Source: Rapana venosa (Eukaryota > Mollusca > Gastropoda > Neogastropoda > Muricidae). Taken from it: 64,000 bases of DNA. This document shows positions 30,390 to 42,716 of the stretch, piece after piece; within the stretch, counting starts at the first letter, position 1; every line of letters begins with the position of its first letter. The notes beneath the pieces are model-generated. The model did not search any database. It had not been told where the DNA came from and saw only the letters and a program-made list of their open reading frames with translations. Made by a program: the position numbers and the translations under genes. Location of the stretch: assembly GCA_028751875.1 (NCBI GenBank), contig CM054158.1, forward strand, positions 15,179,992-15,243,991, written 5' to 3'.

Positions 30390-31375
30390 ACCTATTTTGC
30401 ACGAAAAATTCAGTTGCTAATCTATGCGTACACCTAAAGTTAGATAAGTACCAAGATAACCGACGATGTTCACTTTTGTTTCGTCCGGGTAGACCCGACT
30501 TCAGGCGGAATTAGATTTCTTTCTTTTTTTCTTTCATTAAAAAAAAAAATGTCATTCTTTGTGACCTACAATTCTCAACAGCAAACAGAAAGTGGCCATT
30601 ATGCTAAGTGACAGGTGAAGAGATTTTGGCTGGTTGTTTTTTTGTTGTTGTTTGTTTTGACTTTGATTTTCTTTTGTCAGAGGTTTTAGTTCAGTGTTAT
30701 TATGTCACTTTTCATTTTGAAAATTTTCAGTATTTTGTTTGCTTGCTGTTGATGGAAGTGCTTTTGTTTGTTTGTGGTCCAGTTGTTATGTTCATCAAAT
30801 TCAGACCCTTGTTTTGGTCTTTTTTAAAAATTTTTTGTTTACTATCATCGCCCTGACTTGTTTTATGCCTTCCCGGTCCATTTTCCTGTTTGTTTTTTAA
30901 AACAAATCTTTCAAATATTTTCTTTTCGCACCTTACATGACTTTGTGCTTCTATTCTTTTGTTTCTGTGACCAGATAATGATATGAAGGCTTAAACACTG
31001 GGGTAAGCACAGGATGTCCAGTCTGCAGTGTTATTTGTCCATAAGGCATTTTTCTATGTATACTGTGTGGTTTGAATTATTTGTTATCTTAGTTTACACT
31101 TTTTGTGTTTTTGTTAACATGGGGATGATAAATCAAGTAGAATGGCTGACGTCCTCTGCATGTCCTAGTTTTATTGGCCGTAAGGAATGAAATAATTTAG
31201 GTACTGTTTCATATAATGTTGTTGTCCCCCCCTCCCCTCCCAATATTGACAGTATTTGATATATGAAGGGATCAGGAGGTGTTGGTTTTGAATGCCCCTG
31301 AAACTGGTTGACATGGCATCCCTGGTATGGTTTTGTGGTCTGTAGGGCTGTAACAACCAACCTAAAATGAAAGGT
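30390..31375. other. Unassigned AT-rich stretch
   Basis: No coding similarity. The text near 30830-30930 weakly resembles the pyrimidine-rich part of the dispersed repeat at 11107-11376. Confidence 0.35.
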
Positions 31376-31376
31376 T

Positions 31377-31680
31377 ATGTTTTACTGGTTCTGTTTGTTT
31401 ATTCTTTCGTTTGTTTGTTTGCTTGTGTGTTTGATTAAAATGTGTTGTTTGTTTGGGTTGGGTTTGGGGTTTTGTTGTTGCTGTTTAATTTGTGTATATT
31501 TCTGGGTGTGTGTTGTTGTTGTATTTTGGGGGTTGGGGGGTTGGGTTTGGGTTGTTTTGTTGTTGTTGTTGTTGGGTAGTTGCGTTTGTTTGGGGCTGTT
31601 TTTGTGGGGGGTTGGGTTTGGTTGGTTTCTTTTTTCTTTTCTTCTTTGTTGTTGCTCCTTTAAAAGTTCATACTAAAGAA
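31377..31680. repeat. G/T-rich low-complexity tract
   Basis: Runs of GTT and GGGTT on the plus strand. The Cys/Leu/Trp/Gly-rich frames that cross it reflect this composition. Confidence 0.85.
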
Positions 31681-32220
31681 ACACTAACAAAGTAGAACCT
31701 GTCCGTTATCTGTTTGGTGAAAAAACTGGCAGGGTGGAGTGATTTTTAGGGCTGTAGTATAGTTTTCATTGCTTCGTTTACACAAAACAGACACCTTTAC
31801 TTTTAATCATAATCTGTTCCATGTTTTTTCCCAAAAAACCCATCCCATCAAGCCCTCCTGTAATGGGGGAGGGAGGAATGGCAATTGAAAAACTGTGTAA
31901 TATTCTTCAGATGGCATGGCATGTGAATTGTGTACTGTATAAAATGCCGTTGTGTATATATGTATGTATATATGTATGTTGTTGTTGTCTTCGATTTTAC
32001 GTCTGTTCACTCTCAGTGATATTAGACGAGAAAGAAAAAAATATATATACAAGGGCTGTATGATAATTGAGGTGGTTGTAGAGGCCCTACTGAAAAATGC
32101 GAGGGGGAAAAAGTAGTCTAATCATGAAAAGAAACCGTGCAAAGCAAAAGACACAATAAAAAAAATATTTTAAAAAACACACCACAGAAACAAAAACATT
32201 AAAAGTGATTAACGTTAATG
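31681..32220. other. Unassigned stretch before the RNase H ORF
   Basis: It contains short (TATG)n near 31957-31980 and a phrase CGATTTTACGTCTGTTCACT, the inverse of phrases near 52780 and 53050. No gene is seen. Confidence 0.35.
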
Positions 32221-32223
32221 AAA

Positions 32224-33105
32224 CTATAACAAATGTCCTATAGGACTATGCCAGAGACTTTTTGCAATATCAAATGCCAAATTCAAATTATTGAATATGC
32301 TTCTAAGGGAGTTTTCAGAAAATTGAGGTAAAAAAGCTTTCGTATTCTTACATTCAAATATTATATGAGTATTAGAAATATTCTCACCACATAGACATTT
32401 ACTGTTTCTACTGAATTTGGTTACGAATGCATTAAGTTTTATTCTATAAAACAAACTATTCACTCTTCTTGCTGTGGAGATATTTGAGCAAGCCTTAGAA
32501 TGGCTCACAACTCTTGCTTTATCAGTTTTGATGACAGATCTGTTTAGAAATCTCTCTTTTAGGTGATACGTTTCTGTGACCTTTTTCCATGATGTTTGTT
32601 CTAATAAGTGATAGCCCTCTTGTAATGATAAAGGTACGTGCAATGTTGCTGATTCCCGTTCATGCTTTGCTCCTCTTTTAGCAGCTCTATCAGCCCACTC
32701 ATTTGGAAAGAATCCACTGTGTGAAGGCACCCAACAGAAAGTGACACTTGTGCCCTTTAAGGTTAAAAGGTGTATGACATGATTAATCTCTAATGCAATG
32801 TTTGAAGTTTTCTTGTACCACAAAGATTTTAAAGCATACAATACCGACTTAGAATCAACACAAATAAGGATTTGAAATATACACAATGGCAAATCAAGAA
32901 CATAATTTAGAGCCATTAAGACTGCTACTAATTCCGCGGTAAAAATCGAATGATGTTTACCAACATAGAATGATTTTTCAATTTTTAAAGATGGTATAAC
33001 AAAAGCTGAACCTGTTTCTTGATTATCCAGACGTGATCCATCTGTGTAAATTTGTAAATGATGAAAATACTTATGATGGATGTGGGATCGAACATCAGAA
33101 ACCAT
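32224..33105 (-). mobile_element. Intact RNase H-domain ORF of an I-like non-LTR retrotransposon (3' end of ORF2)
   Basis: 293 uninterrupted codons. The RNase H fold is clear: IYTDGS with Asp22, FTAELVAVL with Glu58, ICVDSKSVL with Asp84, WVPSHSG with His129, and NEWADRAAK with Asp139. All catalytic positions are present. A C-terminal domain follows with CLCGENISNTHIIFEC, a Cys/His cluster common after RNase H in I, Nimb and related LINE clades. No reverse transcriptase precedes it: an in-frame stop lies about 40 nt upstream, followed by a long (AT)n tract. It is therefore a 5'-truncated element and not a host RNase H. It degrades the RNA strand of RNA-DNA hybrids during retrotransposition. 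Confidence 0.85.
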
Positions 33106-33174
33106 AATGTTCAGATTCTCATTTTTTTTGCATTAGTTACCTCTATGTCGAAGTATGCTCTATTCATCTCCCAC

Positions 33175-33335
<161 letters not shown>

Positions 33336-33479
33336 TGCTGTATATACGCTATTTCTTTGTTATGTACAATATTGAAGTGCATTCATGAACATGCGACTAT
33401 TGCTAGTTAACGTTTATTGATATTGATAATGCTTGTCATGCATATATGTATTTGTAACAACAAAAGGAATTTTAAAAAG

Positions 33480-33680
33480 TAATTGAAATTTTTTGTAATG
33501 TCAACATGTAAAGCTGGCGTCAAAGTTAAAGTCGGAATATAAAGCTGGTTTCAAAGTTAATATGAAATGTAACAACATAATATAAATCTGGTATCAAAAC
33601 GTTTACGTCAGAATATAATGGTGACAAAGTGTACATCAGAATATGAAACTGGTGTTGAAGTTTACATCACATCAGAACGT
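33480..33680. repeat. Short degenerate tandem repeat
   Basis: Phrases like AAAGCTGGTTTCAAAGTTAA and ATATAAATCTGGTATCAAAA recur five to six times with a period near 32-40 bp. Confidence 0.65.
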
Positions 33681-33699
33681 AAAGTGGGTTTCAAATTAA

Positions 33700-35233
33700 A
33701 TTTTTTTAAAAACAAATTGGGTTATTCTCAGAAGCCCCTCCCCAGTAAATCTCTTCTTTCAGGAATTGTTCCATCACATCTCAAAACTTTAATAGTTGCA
33801 CCTCTACTCAAAAGGCACAACCTCATCCCTAACATTCTGAAGAATTACAGACCTGCTTCTAACCTACCTTTTATCTCTAAAGTACTTGAAAAAGTTTTAC
33901 TGAAACAACTCAACAGCCACCTTCATTCCAATAGTCTTCTTTCACCTTTCCTGTCTGCCTACCGTGCCAACAACAGCCATGAATCCCCCATAGTCCACAT
34001 CTTAAACACGCTTCTACATGCTTCTGACTCAGGAAAAATCTCTATTTCTCACTCTTTTCGACTTATCTGCAGCCTTTGACACTATAGACCATTCAATTAT
34101 TTTGTCCCGTCTCCAAAACACATTTGGTATAACAGGCACAGCCCTCACCTGGGTTTAGTTCATACCTTACAGGCCAATTCTACACAGTTACAGTAAACAA
34201 GATTCAATCATCACCTGCAAAACTGGAATGTGGAGTCCCACAGGGATCAGTTCTCAGCCCTGTTCTTTTCACTCTCTACACTGCTCCTCTTTCACAAAAT
34301 TATAATAAACCGTCATCAGATTGACCATCATTTCTATGCCAATGACTCAGATTCTTAGCAGTGATACACCTGAAAATCTGCCTCCTCTCTTGACAAATAT
34401 GGACTACTGCCTTCACGATATCCAAAACTGGATGATACAGAACATGTGACAGCTAAATGCAGATAAAACCGAAGCCATGCTCATAGGGTTGAACACAAAC
34501 TCCCTCCCATCACAACAGTTTCAATAGAATTCGGCAATACATCAAGTCCTCTATCCATTGCTGTGAAGTATCTTGGGGTAGTTATTGACAACACACTCTC
34601 AATGCAAAAATTCACCACCCAGACCTGCCAGTCATGCTAATATCAATTACGGCATCTTAGTGCAATTCAAAAGTACCTGTCCACTGAAGCAACATCCAAA
34701 CTAGTGCCGTCTCTCATGGACTATTGCAATTCTCTTCTAGTCTTCCGGCATCATCAATCCACTCCCTTCAACGTATACAAAACTCTGCAGCTTGATTTGT
34801 CCTCAGAAAGAAAATAAATCTGAGCATATAACGCCTCTCTTGCAATCTCTCCACTGGCTGCCTGTGCCACAGAGAGTAAGCTATAAGATCAGCACCCTCT
34901 GTTACAAATGTCTCCACAAAACAGCTCCCTCCTACCTCTGTGACTGTCTTCACATATACACTTCTTCTCATTCACTCCGCTCTGCTTCACATACCCTGTG
35001 CTTACGAATGCCAGGATTCAATCCACCATTGGCCGCCGCTCTTTCTCTGTTTCTGATGGGGTGATCTGGAATGACCTCCCTCTCCCCCTTTGCGAAAAGC
35101 CTACTTATGACGCTTTTAAATCCAGCCTCAAAACATATTTATTCCAAACCTAAAAGTTTCCCCTCCTGTTTCATTTCAAATTTGTCCCTTCCTTCAACAG
35201 CCCAAATCCCCACCACCCTGCCAAAGCGTATAA

Positions 35234-35321
<88 letters not shown>

Positions 35322-35505
35322 GGTGTGTGTGGTGTGTGTGTCGCGCGCGCGCGCGCGTGCATGTGCATGTGAGTGGGTGTACATTTGAATTTGTCAACTC
35401 TGTTAATTGGTATTGGTTTTATGTGTATGGGTGTGTTGTATGCAAACACTTTGATTTGTTTTTGCAAGATATTGCGCTATATAAATTCCATTCGTAATTA
35501 TTATG
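33700..35505 (+). mobile_element. CR1/L2-like LINE, 5'-truncated and degenerate
   Basis: Reverse transcriptase motifs, in order: VPSHLKTLIVAPLLKRH, ILKNYRPASNLPFISKVLEK, LSAYRANNSHESPI, then after frame changes [21 protein letters not shown] sits where the YADD box should be, so the first catalytic Asp is replaced by Asn. Then QLNADKTEAMLIG and, in the C-terminal part, HITPLLQSLHWLPV. The 3' region holds a (GT)n tract and ends in GCTATATAAATTCCATTCGT followed by ATTATTAT. Related copies lie at 51925-52380 and 59277-61800. Confidence 0.85.
35237..35362. repeat. (GT)n with (CG)n within the LINE 3' region
   Basis: GT run interrupted by TT, TGG and a GCGCGC stretch. The same order, GT run then CG run, occurs in the copy ending at 61.8 kb. 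Confidence 0.95.
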
Positions 35506-36607
35506 CTCCACCTGTCCTACCGTACCCCACCCTCAACCCTGCCCTCCTCTCGCCCATCCCCAGCTATGTCTTACCCTACCACACACTCCACCCTGTCCTC
35601 CTATACCCTACCCTCCACCCTGTTCTCCTCTATCCCACCCTACACCCTGTCCTCCTCTACCCCCCCCCCCCCTCCATCCTGTCCTCCTGTACATTACCCT
35701 ACCCTCCACCCTGTCCTCCTCTACTCTACCCTACACCCTGTCTTCTTAAACCCCCATCCTCTACCCTGTCCTCTTCTGCCCACCCCACCCTCCACCCTGT
35801 TCTCTAACCCACCCTACCTTCATCCCTGTCCTTCTCTAACCTATCCCACTCTCCACCCTGTCCTCCTCTACCCCACCTTCCACCCTTTCCTACTGTACCC
35901 CACCCTCAACCCCGTCTTGCTCAACCCCACCCCCACCCTGTCTTACCATACCTAACCCTTCACATTGTCTTCCTCTACTCCACCCTCCAACCTGTTCTCC
36001 TCTACCCCACCCTACCTCAGCCTCCATCCTGAACTTATTTACCCCATGCTCCACCCTTTCCTCTACTCTACCCTCTACCCTGTCTTCCTCTACCCTATGC
36101 TCCACCCTGTCCTCTACCCCACCCTCACCCTGTCCTCCTCTACCTGTCCTCCACCCTGTCCTCTTTTTACATACCCCACCCTGTCCTCCTCTACCCTACC
36201 CTCCACACTTTCCTCCTCTACATCCCCGCTCACCCTGTTATCCTCCACCTTTCACCCTGTCCTCCTCTACACCACCATGTCCTCCTCTACCCCACCCTCT
36301 ACGCAGTCCTCCTCTACCCTACCCTTCACCCTGTCTTCCTCTACCCTTCACCCTGTCCTTTTTTACCCTACCATTCCCTCCACCCTGTTTTTTCTACACT
36401 ACATAACCCTGTCTTCATGTACCCTATCCAACCATGTCCTCCATTACCATACCCTCTACCCTGTCATCCTCTACCCTACCCTCCCTCCTGTCCTTCTCTA
36501 CCCTACCCTGCACCCTGTTCTCCACTACCATAACCGACCCTGTCCTCCTCTACCTTTTCCCACCATATCCTCCTGTACCGCACCCTCCGCCCTGTTCTCT
36601 TTATTTT
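35506..36607. repeat. 27-bp minisatellite, left block
   Basis: Unit CTCCACCCTGTCCTCCTCTA plus CCCTACC, 27 bp, many diverged copies. The strand is C/T-rich throughout. Nine-codon periodic frames result from the unit length. Confidence 0.95.
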
Positions 36608-36823
36608 TATTTTTATTTTATACCAATTTAAGTCACGATATTTCTCTGCGTGAAATTCGGGCTGCTCTCCCTGGGGAGAGCGCGTCGCCACAAGAGCAGC
36701 GCCACCATTTTTTTTTTCTTTTGGTCTGCAACTGTATTTGTTTCCCTATCAGATTGGCTTTTTTCTAAGAATTTTGCTAGGGACAACTCTCTTGTTGCCG
36801 TGGGTTCTTTTACGTCCACCCTA
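36608..36823 (-). mobile_element. SINE family B, 3' half, inside the minisatellite
   Basis: The inverse of the 6600-6781 segment: on the plus strand TTTCTCTGCGTGAAATTC, GGGAGAGCGCGTCGCCACAA, GAGCAGCGCCACC, then CCCTATCAGATTGGCTTTTT and TTGCCGTGGGTTCTTTTACG. The minisatellite resumes on the other side. Confidence 0.85.
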
Positions 36824-38733
36824 CCCCAACCTGTCATCCTCGACCCCACCCTCCACCCTGTTTTCTTCTACCCTACCCTTCAACATGTCTTCCTCTACCC
36901 TTCACCCTATCCTCCTTTACCCTACCAACCATCCACACTGTCTTATTCTAAACTACAACACCCTGTCCTCCTCTACCCAACCCAACACTGTCCTCCTTTA
37001 CCCTACCCCCACCCTGTTTTGCTCTACCCTACCCACCACCCTGTCCTCCTCTACTCTACCCTCACCCTTTCCTACTCTACCCCACCCTCTACCCTGTCCT
37101 CCTCTACCCTACCCTTTACCCTGTCCTCCTCTACCCTACCCATCCCTGTCTTCCTCTACCCTATGCTCCACCCTGTCCTCTTCTGACATACCCCACCCCG
37201 TTCTCTTCAAACCGTACCCTCCACCCTTTCCTCCTCTACATCACCCTTCACCCTGTCATCCTCTACCTTTCCCCCTTTCCTCCTCTACACCACCCTGTCC
37301 CCCTCTACTCCACCCTTCACCCTGTCCTCCTTTACCCTACCCGGCCATCCACCCTGTCTTATTCTACACTACAACACCCTGTCCTCCTTTACCCAACCCA
37401 ACCCAACCCTGTCCTTCTTGACCCTACACTCCACCATGTTTTGCTTTACCCTCCTCTCCACCCTGTCCTCCTCTACCCTACTCTCACACTGTCCCCCTGT
37501 ACCTTACCCCACCATGTGCTCCTTTACCCCCCCCCCCCCCCTCTGTTTTGCTCTATCCTATCCTTTACCCTGTCTTCCTCTACCCTACCATCTACCTTGT
37601 CATCCTCTACCCTACCCTACCCTCCACTGTACCATCCTCTACCCTACCCTACATTCCGCACTGTCCTCAACTACCCTACCTTATTCCTACTCTGTCCTCT
37701 TCTACCCACCTCACACTTCACCCTGTCCTCCTCTAACCAACCCTACCTTCATCCCTGTCCTCCTCTAACCCTACCCCACCCTCAACCCTGTTTTGCTCTA
37801 CCCCACCCCCACCCTGTCCTACCATACCCAACACTTCACCTGTCATCCTCTCCTCCAACCCTCCAACCTATTCTCCTCTCCCCACCCTACCGAACCTCCA
37901 TCCTGTTCCTTATCTACCTCACGCTCCACCATGTCCTCATCTACCCTACCCTTCACCCTGTCAACTGCTACCCCACCCACCACCCTGTTAAACTCTAAAC
38001 CTACCCTACCCTCCACCCTGTTGTCTTCTACACTACATTCCAGCCTGTCCTCCTCCACAATACCCTATCCTCTACCCTGTCAAACTCAATCCTACCCTCC
38101 ACCCTTCTCTCCTCTACCTTACCCCATCTTGTCTTCCTCTATACGGCCCTACCTTGCCCCTGTCCTCCTTTACCCTAGATCACCTTCCACCCTGTCCTCT
38201 ACCCCACCTCCACCCTGTTCTCCTCTTCCCTACCCCACATCTTTACCCTGTTTCTATCTACCCCACCCTAAACCCCGTTCTCCTCTACCCCAGCTTTCTC
38301 CCTGTCTTTTTCTACCCTACCCCACCGTGTCCTCCTCTATCCTACACCAAACTGTCCTACTCTACCCCACCCTCCACCAAGTCCTCCTCTACTCTACCCT
38401 CTACCCTGTCTTCCTCTACCCTATGCTCCACCCTGTCCTAACCCCACCCTCACCCTGTCTCCTCTACTGTCCTCCACCCTGGCCTCTTTTTACATACCAC
38501 CTGTCTTCCTCTACCCTACCCTCCACACTTTCCTCCTCTACATCCCCGCTCACCGTTATCCTCTACCTTTCACCCTGTCCTCCTCTACACCACCATGTCC
38601 TCCTCTACCCCACCCTCTACGCAGTCCTCCTCTACCCTACCCTTTGCCCTGTCTTCCTCTACCCTTCACCCTGTCCTTTTTTACCCTACCATTCCCTCGA
38701 CCCTGTTTTTTCTACACTACATAACCCTGTCTT
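36824..38733. repeat. 27-bp minisatellite, right block
   Basis: Same unit as the left block. A segment at about 38391-38731 repeats 36056-36410 with few changes, which shows a higher-order duplication. Confidence 0.95.
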
Positions 38734-38818
38734 ACATTAAAGTCTTACATTCAAGTATGATATAGGTATTTGAAACATATTCACCAAATAAGCATTTAAT
38801 ATCCTTACTGAATCAATA
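38734..38818 (-). mobile_element. Fragment of the RNase H-type LINE
   Basis: The plus strand GTCTTACATTCAAGTATGAT and CATATTCACCAAATAAGCAT and CCTTACTGAATCAATA resembles 32345-32420, which encodes the Cys/His cluster after the RNase H domain. It is very short. Confidence 0.6.
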
Positions 38819-40085
38819 AGCAGGGGATTGGGAAGTGACGACCAAAGTAATGTTCCTTGGACATCCCTGCCATCAACGGTAAACCAGTGCCTCCAGTGTA
38901 TGCTGTGGCTGCCCTTGTCTTCACCAGGATACCAGGGGTGGTGTACTTGTACCGCCCTTTAGGATCTTCGTTTGGATTCTATATCATCAGAAGATTTGTT
39001 GTACATTACTGTGACACTGTGCTTGCCTTCACAGTGTTGTGAAGATATTTACCTGCATGTATTGTGTATATTCCTTTACTAGATGTGCCCCATTTGTAAC
39101 TGATATTGTGCTAGAGGACAGTTAAACCTTATTTTCACCTGTGTTGTTTTCCATATTTGGGAAACCTACTTCTTTGGATCTACAGTTTGTGTTCCTCTGG
39201 ATGCACTGCTTTTTGTGACTAATCAGAGGATTTGTGGCATTTTTACCTGTATGGTGATCCTGGATTTTCTGACATATTGTGGTATGCCACTGTGAGGCAG
39301 TGTTTTGAGGACATCCAGTGCTGATGATGTTTAACAGTGAATGTTATGTGAAAGAAGAGAATTCTGACACTTTAAGTAAGTAAAGTTTTTCCTGCGTGTG
39401 CTGTTATAATTAATTGTGCTTTGGTTACAGAGGCTTTAAATATATGTCTGTTATGATTATGCTCTTCCTTTGGTTGTATATAACATAATTATGTATATCA
39501 GTTATTACTTATGCTAAAGATTGTTAGGTGGTGTGCCTTGGTCTGGACTAGCTTCACCACCAGCTTAGTGACATTGTTGTGTTTGTGTTTAATTGTGGCT
39601 TTCCTGTTCATTTCTTGGGGGGTGGGGGGCATTCACTGATAAGATTAGGCTTAATATAGACCTGTGTATTGTGATAAGCCATCAATGTCTTACCTGTACG
39701 GCTACACTCAGAATTTAGAGTAATTTTCGATGTAGTTTCCGAAATTTCTCCTTACCAATTTTGGCATTATTTATTTATGTATTTGCTTTTTTCTTTTGTT
39801 TTGATTTGGTTGTGGTTGAAAAATATAAATTGCATCCATGGGTGCACCAGTATTGGGTGGTGCCTGATTGTTTCAGGGGACCAACTCAGAAGTCATCTCT
39901 AGAACATTACATGACCATGTGGTTTAGGCATAGGCTGGGATTTCGTGTGTTGATGTTGATATAGAGGTTTTACTTATGGTGTTGTTATGAAAACATTTTG
40001 AACAATTTGTGTTTAGGAAATTTTCAGACTATTTTGGCCTACACTTATCTTTTTTTTCCTCCTGGGCTAAAGCTGTGAGGCTCAC
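38819..40085. other. Unassigned AT-rich stretch
   Basis: No coding similarity. A 61-codon frame at 38857-39042 shows no known family. A loose 130-bp similarity exists between phrases near 39030-39170 and 39190-39320 (CTTCACAGTG, TTTACCTG, TGTGGTA). Confidence 0.35.
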
Positions 40086-40088
40086 CTT

Positions 40089-40540
40089 AGGAGAGATTCT
40101 GCATACATGACCATTTCCTATCATTGAAGTAGCCACATTCTGATCTCACTGACTTGTTTGTTCTCTTGCCTGGAGCTTGGAGGTTGACCAATGGCCAGAT
40201 TTTGCTTAGGCGACTGTGTACTGACCATGACAGTAAACGATGTCCACCTTCAGGGATGTGTCCACTGACCTTTGTCCATGCCTTGTTCAAAAGTCACTTC
40301 AGCAAAATCTCCCCATTAAAAACCTTGGAGCTCCAGCTAATGAACAACAATAAACAAAATGTGTGTGGATTTGACCTCTGTCATTTAGCTGTGTTCTAGC
40401 AGTCCCACTTTATCTGTGTGGGTTTGATGTCTATATTTTAGCTGCCTCTATTTTATCTGTGTGGATTTGATGTCTATATTTTAGCTGCCTCTATTTAATG
40501 TGTGGATTACAAATCTCTAGTTCAGATATTTGTATGACTT
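40089..40540. repeat. Segmental duplicate, copy 1
   Basis: GAGAGATTCTGCATACATGA through CTTTATCTGTGTGGG and on to CAGATATTTGTATGACTT matches 44370-44945 closely. This copy is interrupted at its right end by the RTE-like LINE. Confidence 0.92.
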
Positions 40541-42716
40541 CTATCTACCTATCTGTCCCGTAGTCTGACGACTGTGGGGACACCCTCAAAGACTCAACAA
40601 CCAGTTCCCTCCCGTCCTCTCTCTGTTCTGCCTTTCTCAGGGTTTTGTTGAGTTCTAGGCCTGTCCATTCGCTGATGTTATCCTCCCAGCTCTTCCTTGG
40701 TCTGCCTCTTCTTCTTCCTCCTTGGACAGTGCCTTGTAAAATTGTCTTTGCAAGTCCTTTGGATCTTGTGACATGCCCATACCATTTAAGTTTACGCTTT
40801 TTTTTTTTAGATCGTTAGAAGGTTCTCATAGGGTCCAATGGTTTGCTGGATTCTATTATGCACGCTTTCGTTGCTTATGTGGTCTTTGTAGGAGATGCCA
40901 AGGAGTCTCCGAAAGCATCTCATCTCCACCGCCTGTACTCTTCTCTCCAAATCTGCAGTCAGGGTCCATGATTCACAGGCATACAGAAATATGGATATGA
41001 CAAGGGAGCGCATTAGTCTGATCTTGGAAATAAGCGAGATATTTTTCTCTCTCCAGATGGTGTTTAGTTTTGACAGTGCTTTTATTGTCTGTGCAGTCCT
41101 GCATACTACTTCTGGCTTGGATCCCTGGTCTGATACAATGGCTCCCAGGTACTTGAAGCTTTGAACTGTTTCCAGCTTCTGGTCATTAACCCTGATATCA
41201 GTGCTAATGCCGTTGGTGTTATTAGTCATCAGTTTGGTCTTCTCTGCACTGATTTCCATGCCGTATGTTTTGGAGGCCTTATTCAGGTGTTCTGTTAGTA
41301 GGCTGGCAAGCTCTTTTTCTGATCCTGCTATTCCATCAATGTCATCTGCGAAGCGGAGGTTTGTGATCGTTCTGCCACCAATGCTGACTGATCCTTCATG
41401 ATGTTCCAGTGCATCAGCCATGATTCTCTCAAAGAAGATGTTGAAAAGAGTGGGTGAGAGTAGACAGCCCTGCCTTACTCAACTGTTGTTCGAAACCATT
41501 CTCCAGTGTTGTTGTTGTAGTACACTGCACTGGTGGCCTCGCTGTACAGCTGTTTGATGACTCTGATCAGGTTTGCATTGATGCTGTACAAATTCATGGT
41601 TGCCCACAAAGCTGCATGCCACACCCTGTCAAATGCCTTCTTAAAATCGATAATTACATGGTAAAGGTCTTGTTGATGTTGAAGGTACCGCTCACATAGT
41701 ATTCTGAGGTTGAATATCTGTTCTGTTGTGCTGCGCCCTGCTCTGAAACCTGCTTGTTCCTCAGCAATGATGGTCTCTGCTTTTGGCTTCAGTCTATTCA
41801 ATATTATCTGCAGCATGACCTTGCTTGGGTGGCATATGAGGCTGATTGTGCGGTAATTATGGCATTGTTGTAGATTTCCTTTCTTGGGAAGGTGATGATG
41901 AGTGACTGTGTCCATGGTGTTGGCCATTTTCCTGTCTGCCAGATCTTGTTGCAGATTCTTAGTAGGGCGCTGATCATGGCTTCCCCTCCAGCTTGAACCA
42001 ACTCAGCTGGAATGTTGTCAGCCCCTGCTGACTTTCCCTTTTTCAGCAATCTGACTGCTGTTTCCACTTCTTCTCGGAGGATAGGGTGACTGTCTGTGTC
42101 TTTGCTTGCGGGTACATTAAGGACTTCTGGATCTCCTGCGGTTCTTTAGTTATACAGGTCGGAGCAGTATTCTGTCCATCTGTTCAGAATATCCTGGTCG
42201 TCAGTGAGACACTTCCCATTTTTGTCTTGGTTTGTTAAACCTTTTCCCTGTTTTGTGCTAGTCAGGTCTTTCACCAGCTGATATGCTTTCTTGCTATTGT
42301 TTTTCTTGATGTTCTCTTCAATGTCTTGGCACTGTTCACCAATTCATTTCTCTTTTGCCTCCGTCATGGACTTCCTGATTCTTTTGTTGACTGCCCTATA
42401 TTGTTCTGCTCTTTCGTTTCATTTTTCTTTTTCTTCAACTCTCTACGCTTGTGGCATAGTTGTAGGATGTTAGGTGTGACCCATGGTTTTTTGACTGGTC
42501 TGTGTTTGCCAAGAAGCTCGCTTGCTGTTTCAGTCACTGCTGTATTGAAACTATTTGTCAGTGTATCTATGTCTGAGTCTATCACAGTGAGTGCTGCAAA
42601 CTTTCCACCTATCCTTGCTTGAAAAATTTCTACTACCTCTGGGTCCTTCAGCTTCTGGAGATCAAATTTGATCCTGATGTTGTTCCGCTTAGACGTAGTT
42701 GGAAAGTCATCATCAC
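40541..42716 (-). mobile_element. RTE-like LINE, 5'-truncated, with target-site duplication
   Basis: Minus-strand protein motifs, in order: KKPWVTPNILQLCHKRRELK, LLKKGKSAGADNIPAELVQA, NYRTISLICHPSKVMLQIIL, EEQAGFRAGRSTTEQIFNLR, IDFKKAFDRVWHAALW (motif A Asp present), then after a one-base shift VRQGCLLSPTLFNIFF, and FADDIDGIAG (catalytic pair intact). The C-terminal part shows ESWTLTADLERRVQAVEMRC and RRRGRPRKSWEDNISEWTG. The endonuclease domain is missing. ATGACTT flanks it at 40534-40540 and 42717-42723. The 3' end is a short GATA-rich tail near 40541-40560. Only a few frameshifts are present, so it is a comparatively young copy. Confidence 0.9.

Noticed and set aside
32224..33105. Host RNase H gene
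   Set aside because: The domain order with a C-terminal Cys/His cluster, the lack of introns or a promoter, and the TDGS...AELVAVL style match LINE RNase H and not RNASEH1.
35503..38740. Long Ser/Pro/Leu-rich open frames (SSSTLPSTL repeats)
   Set aside because: Product of the 27-bp minisatellite; the frame changes between units and a SINE interrupts it.
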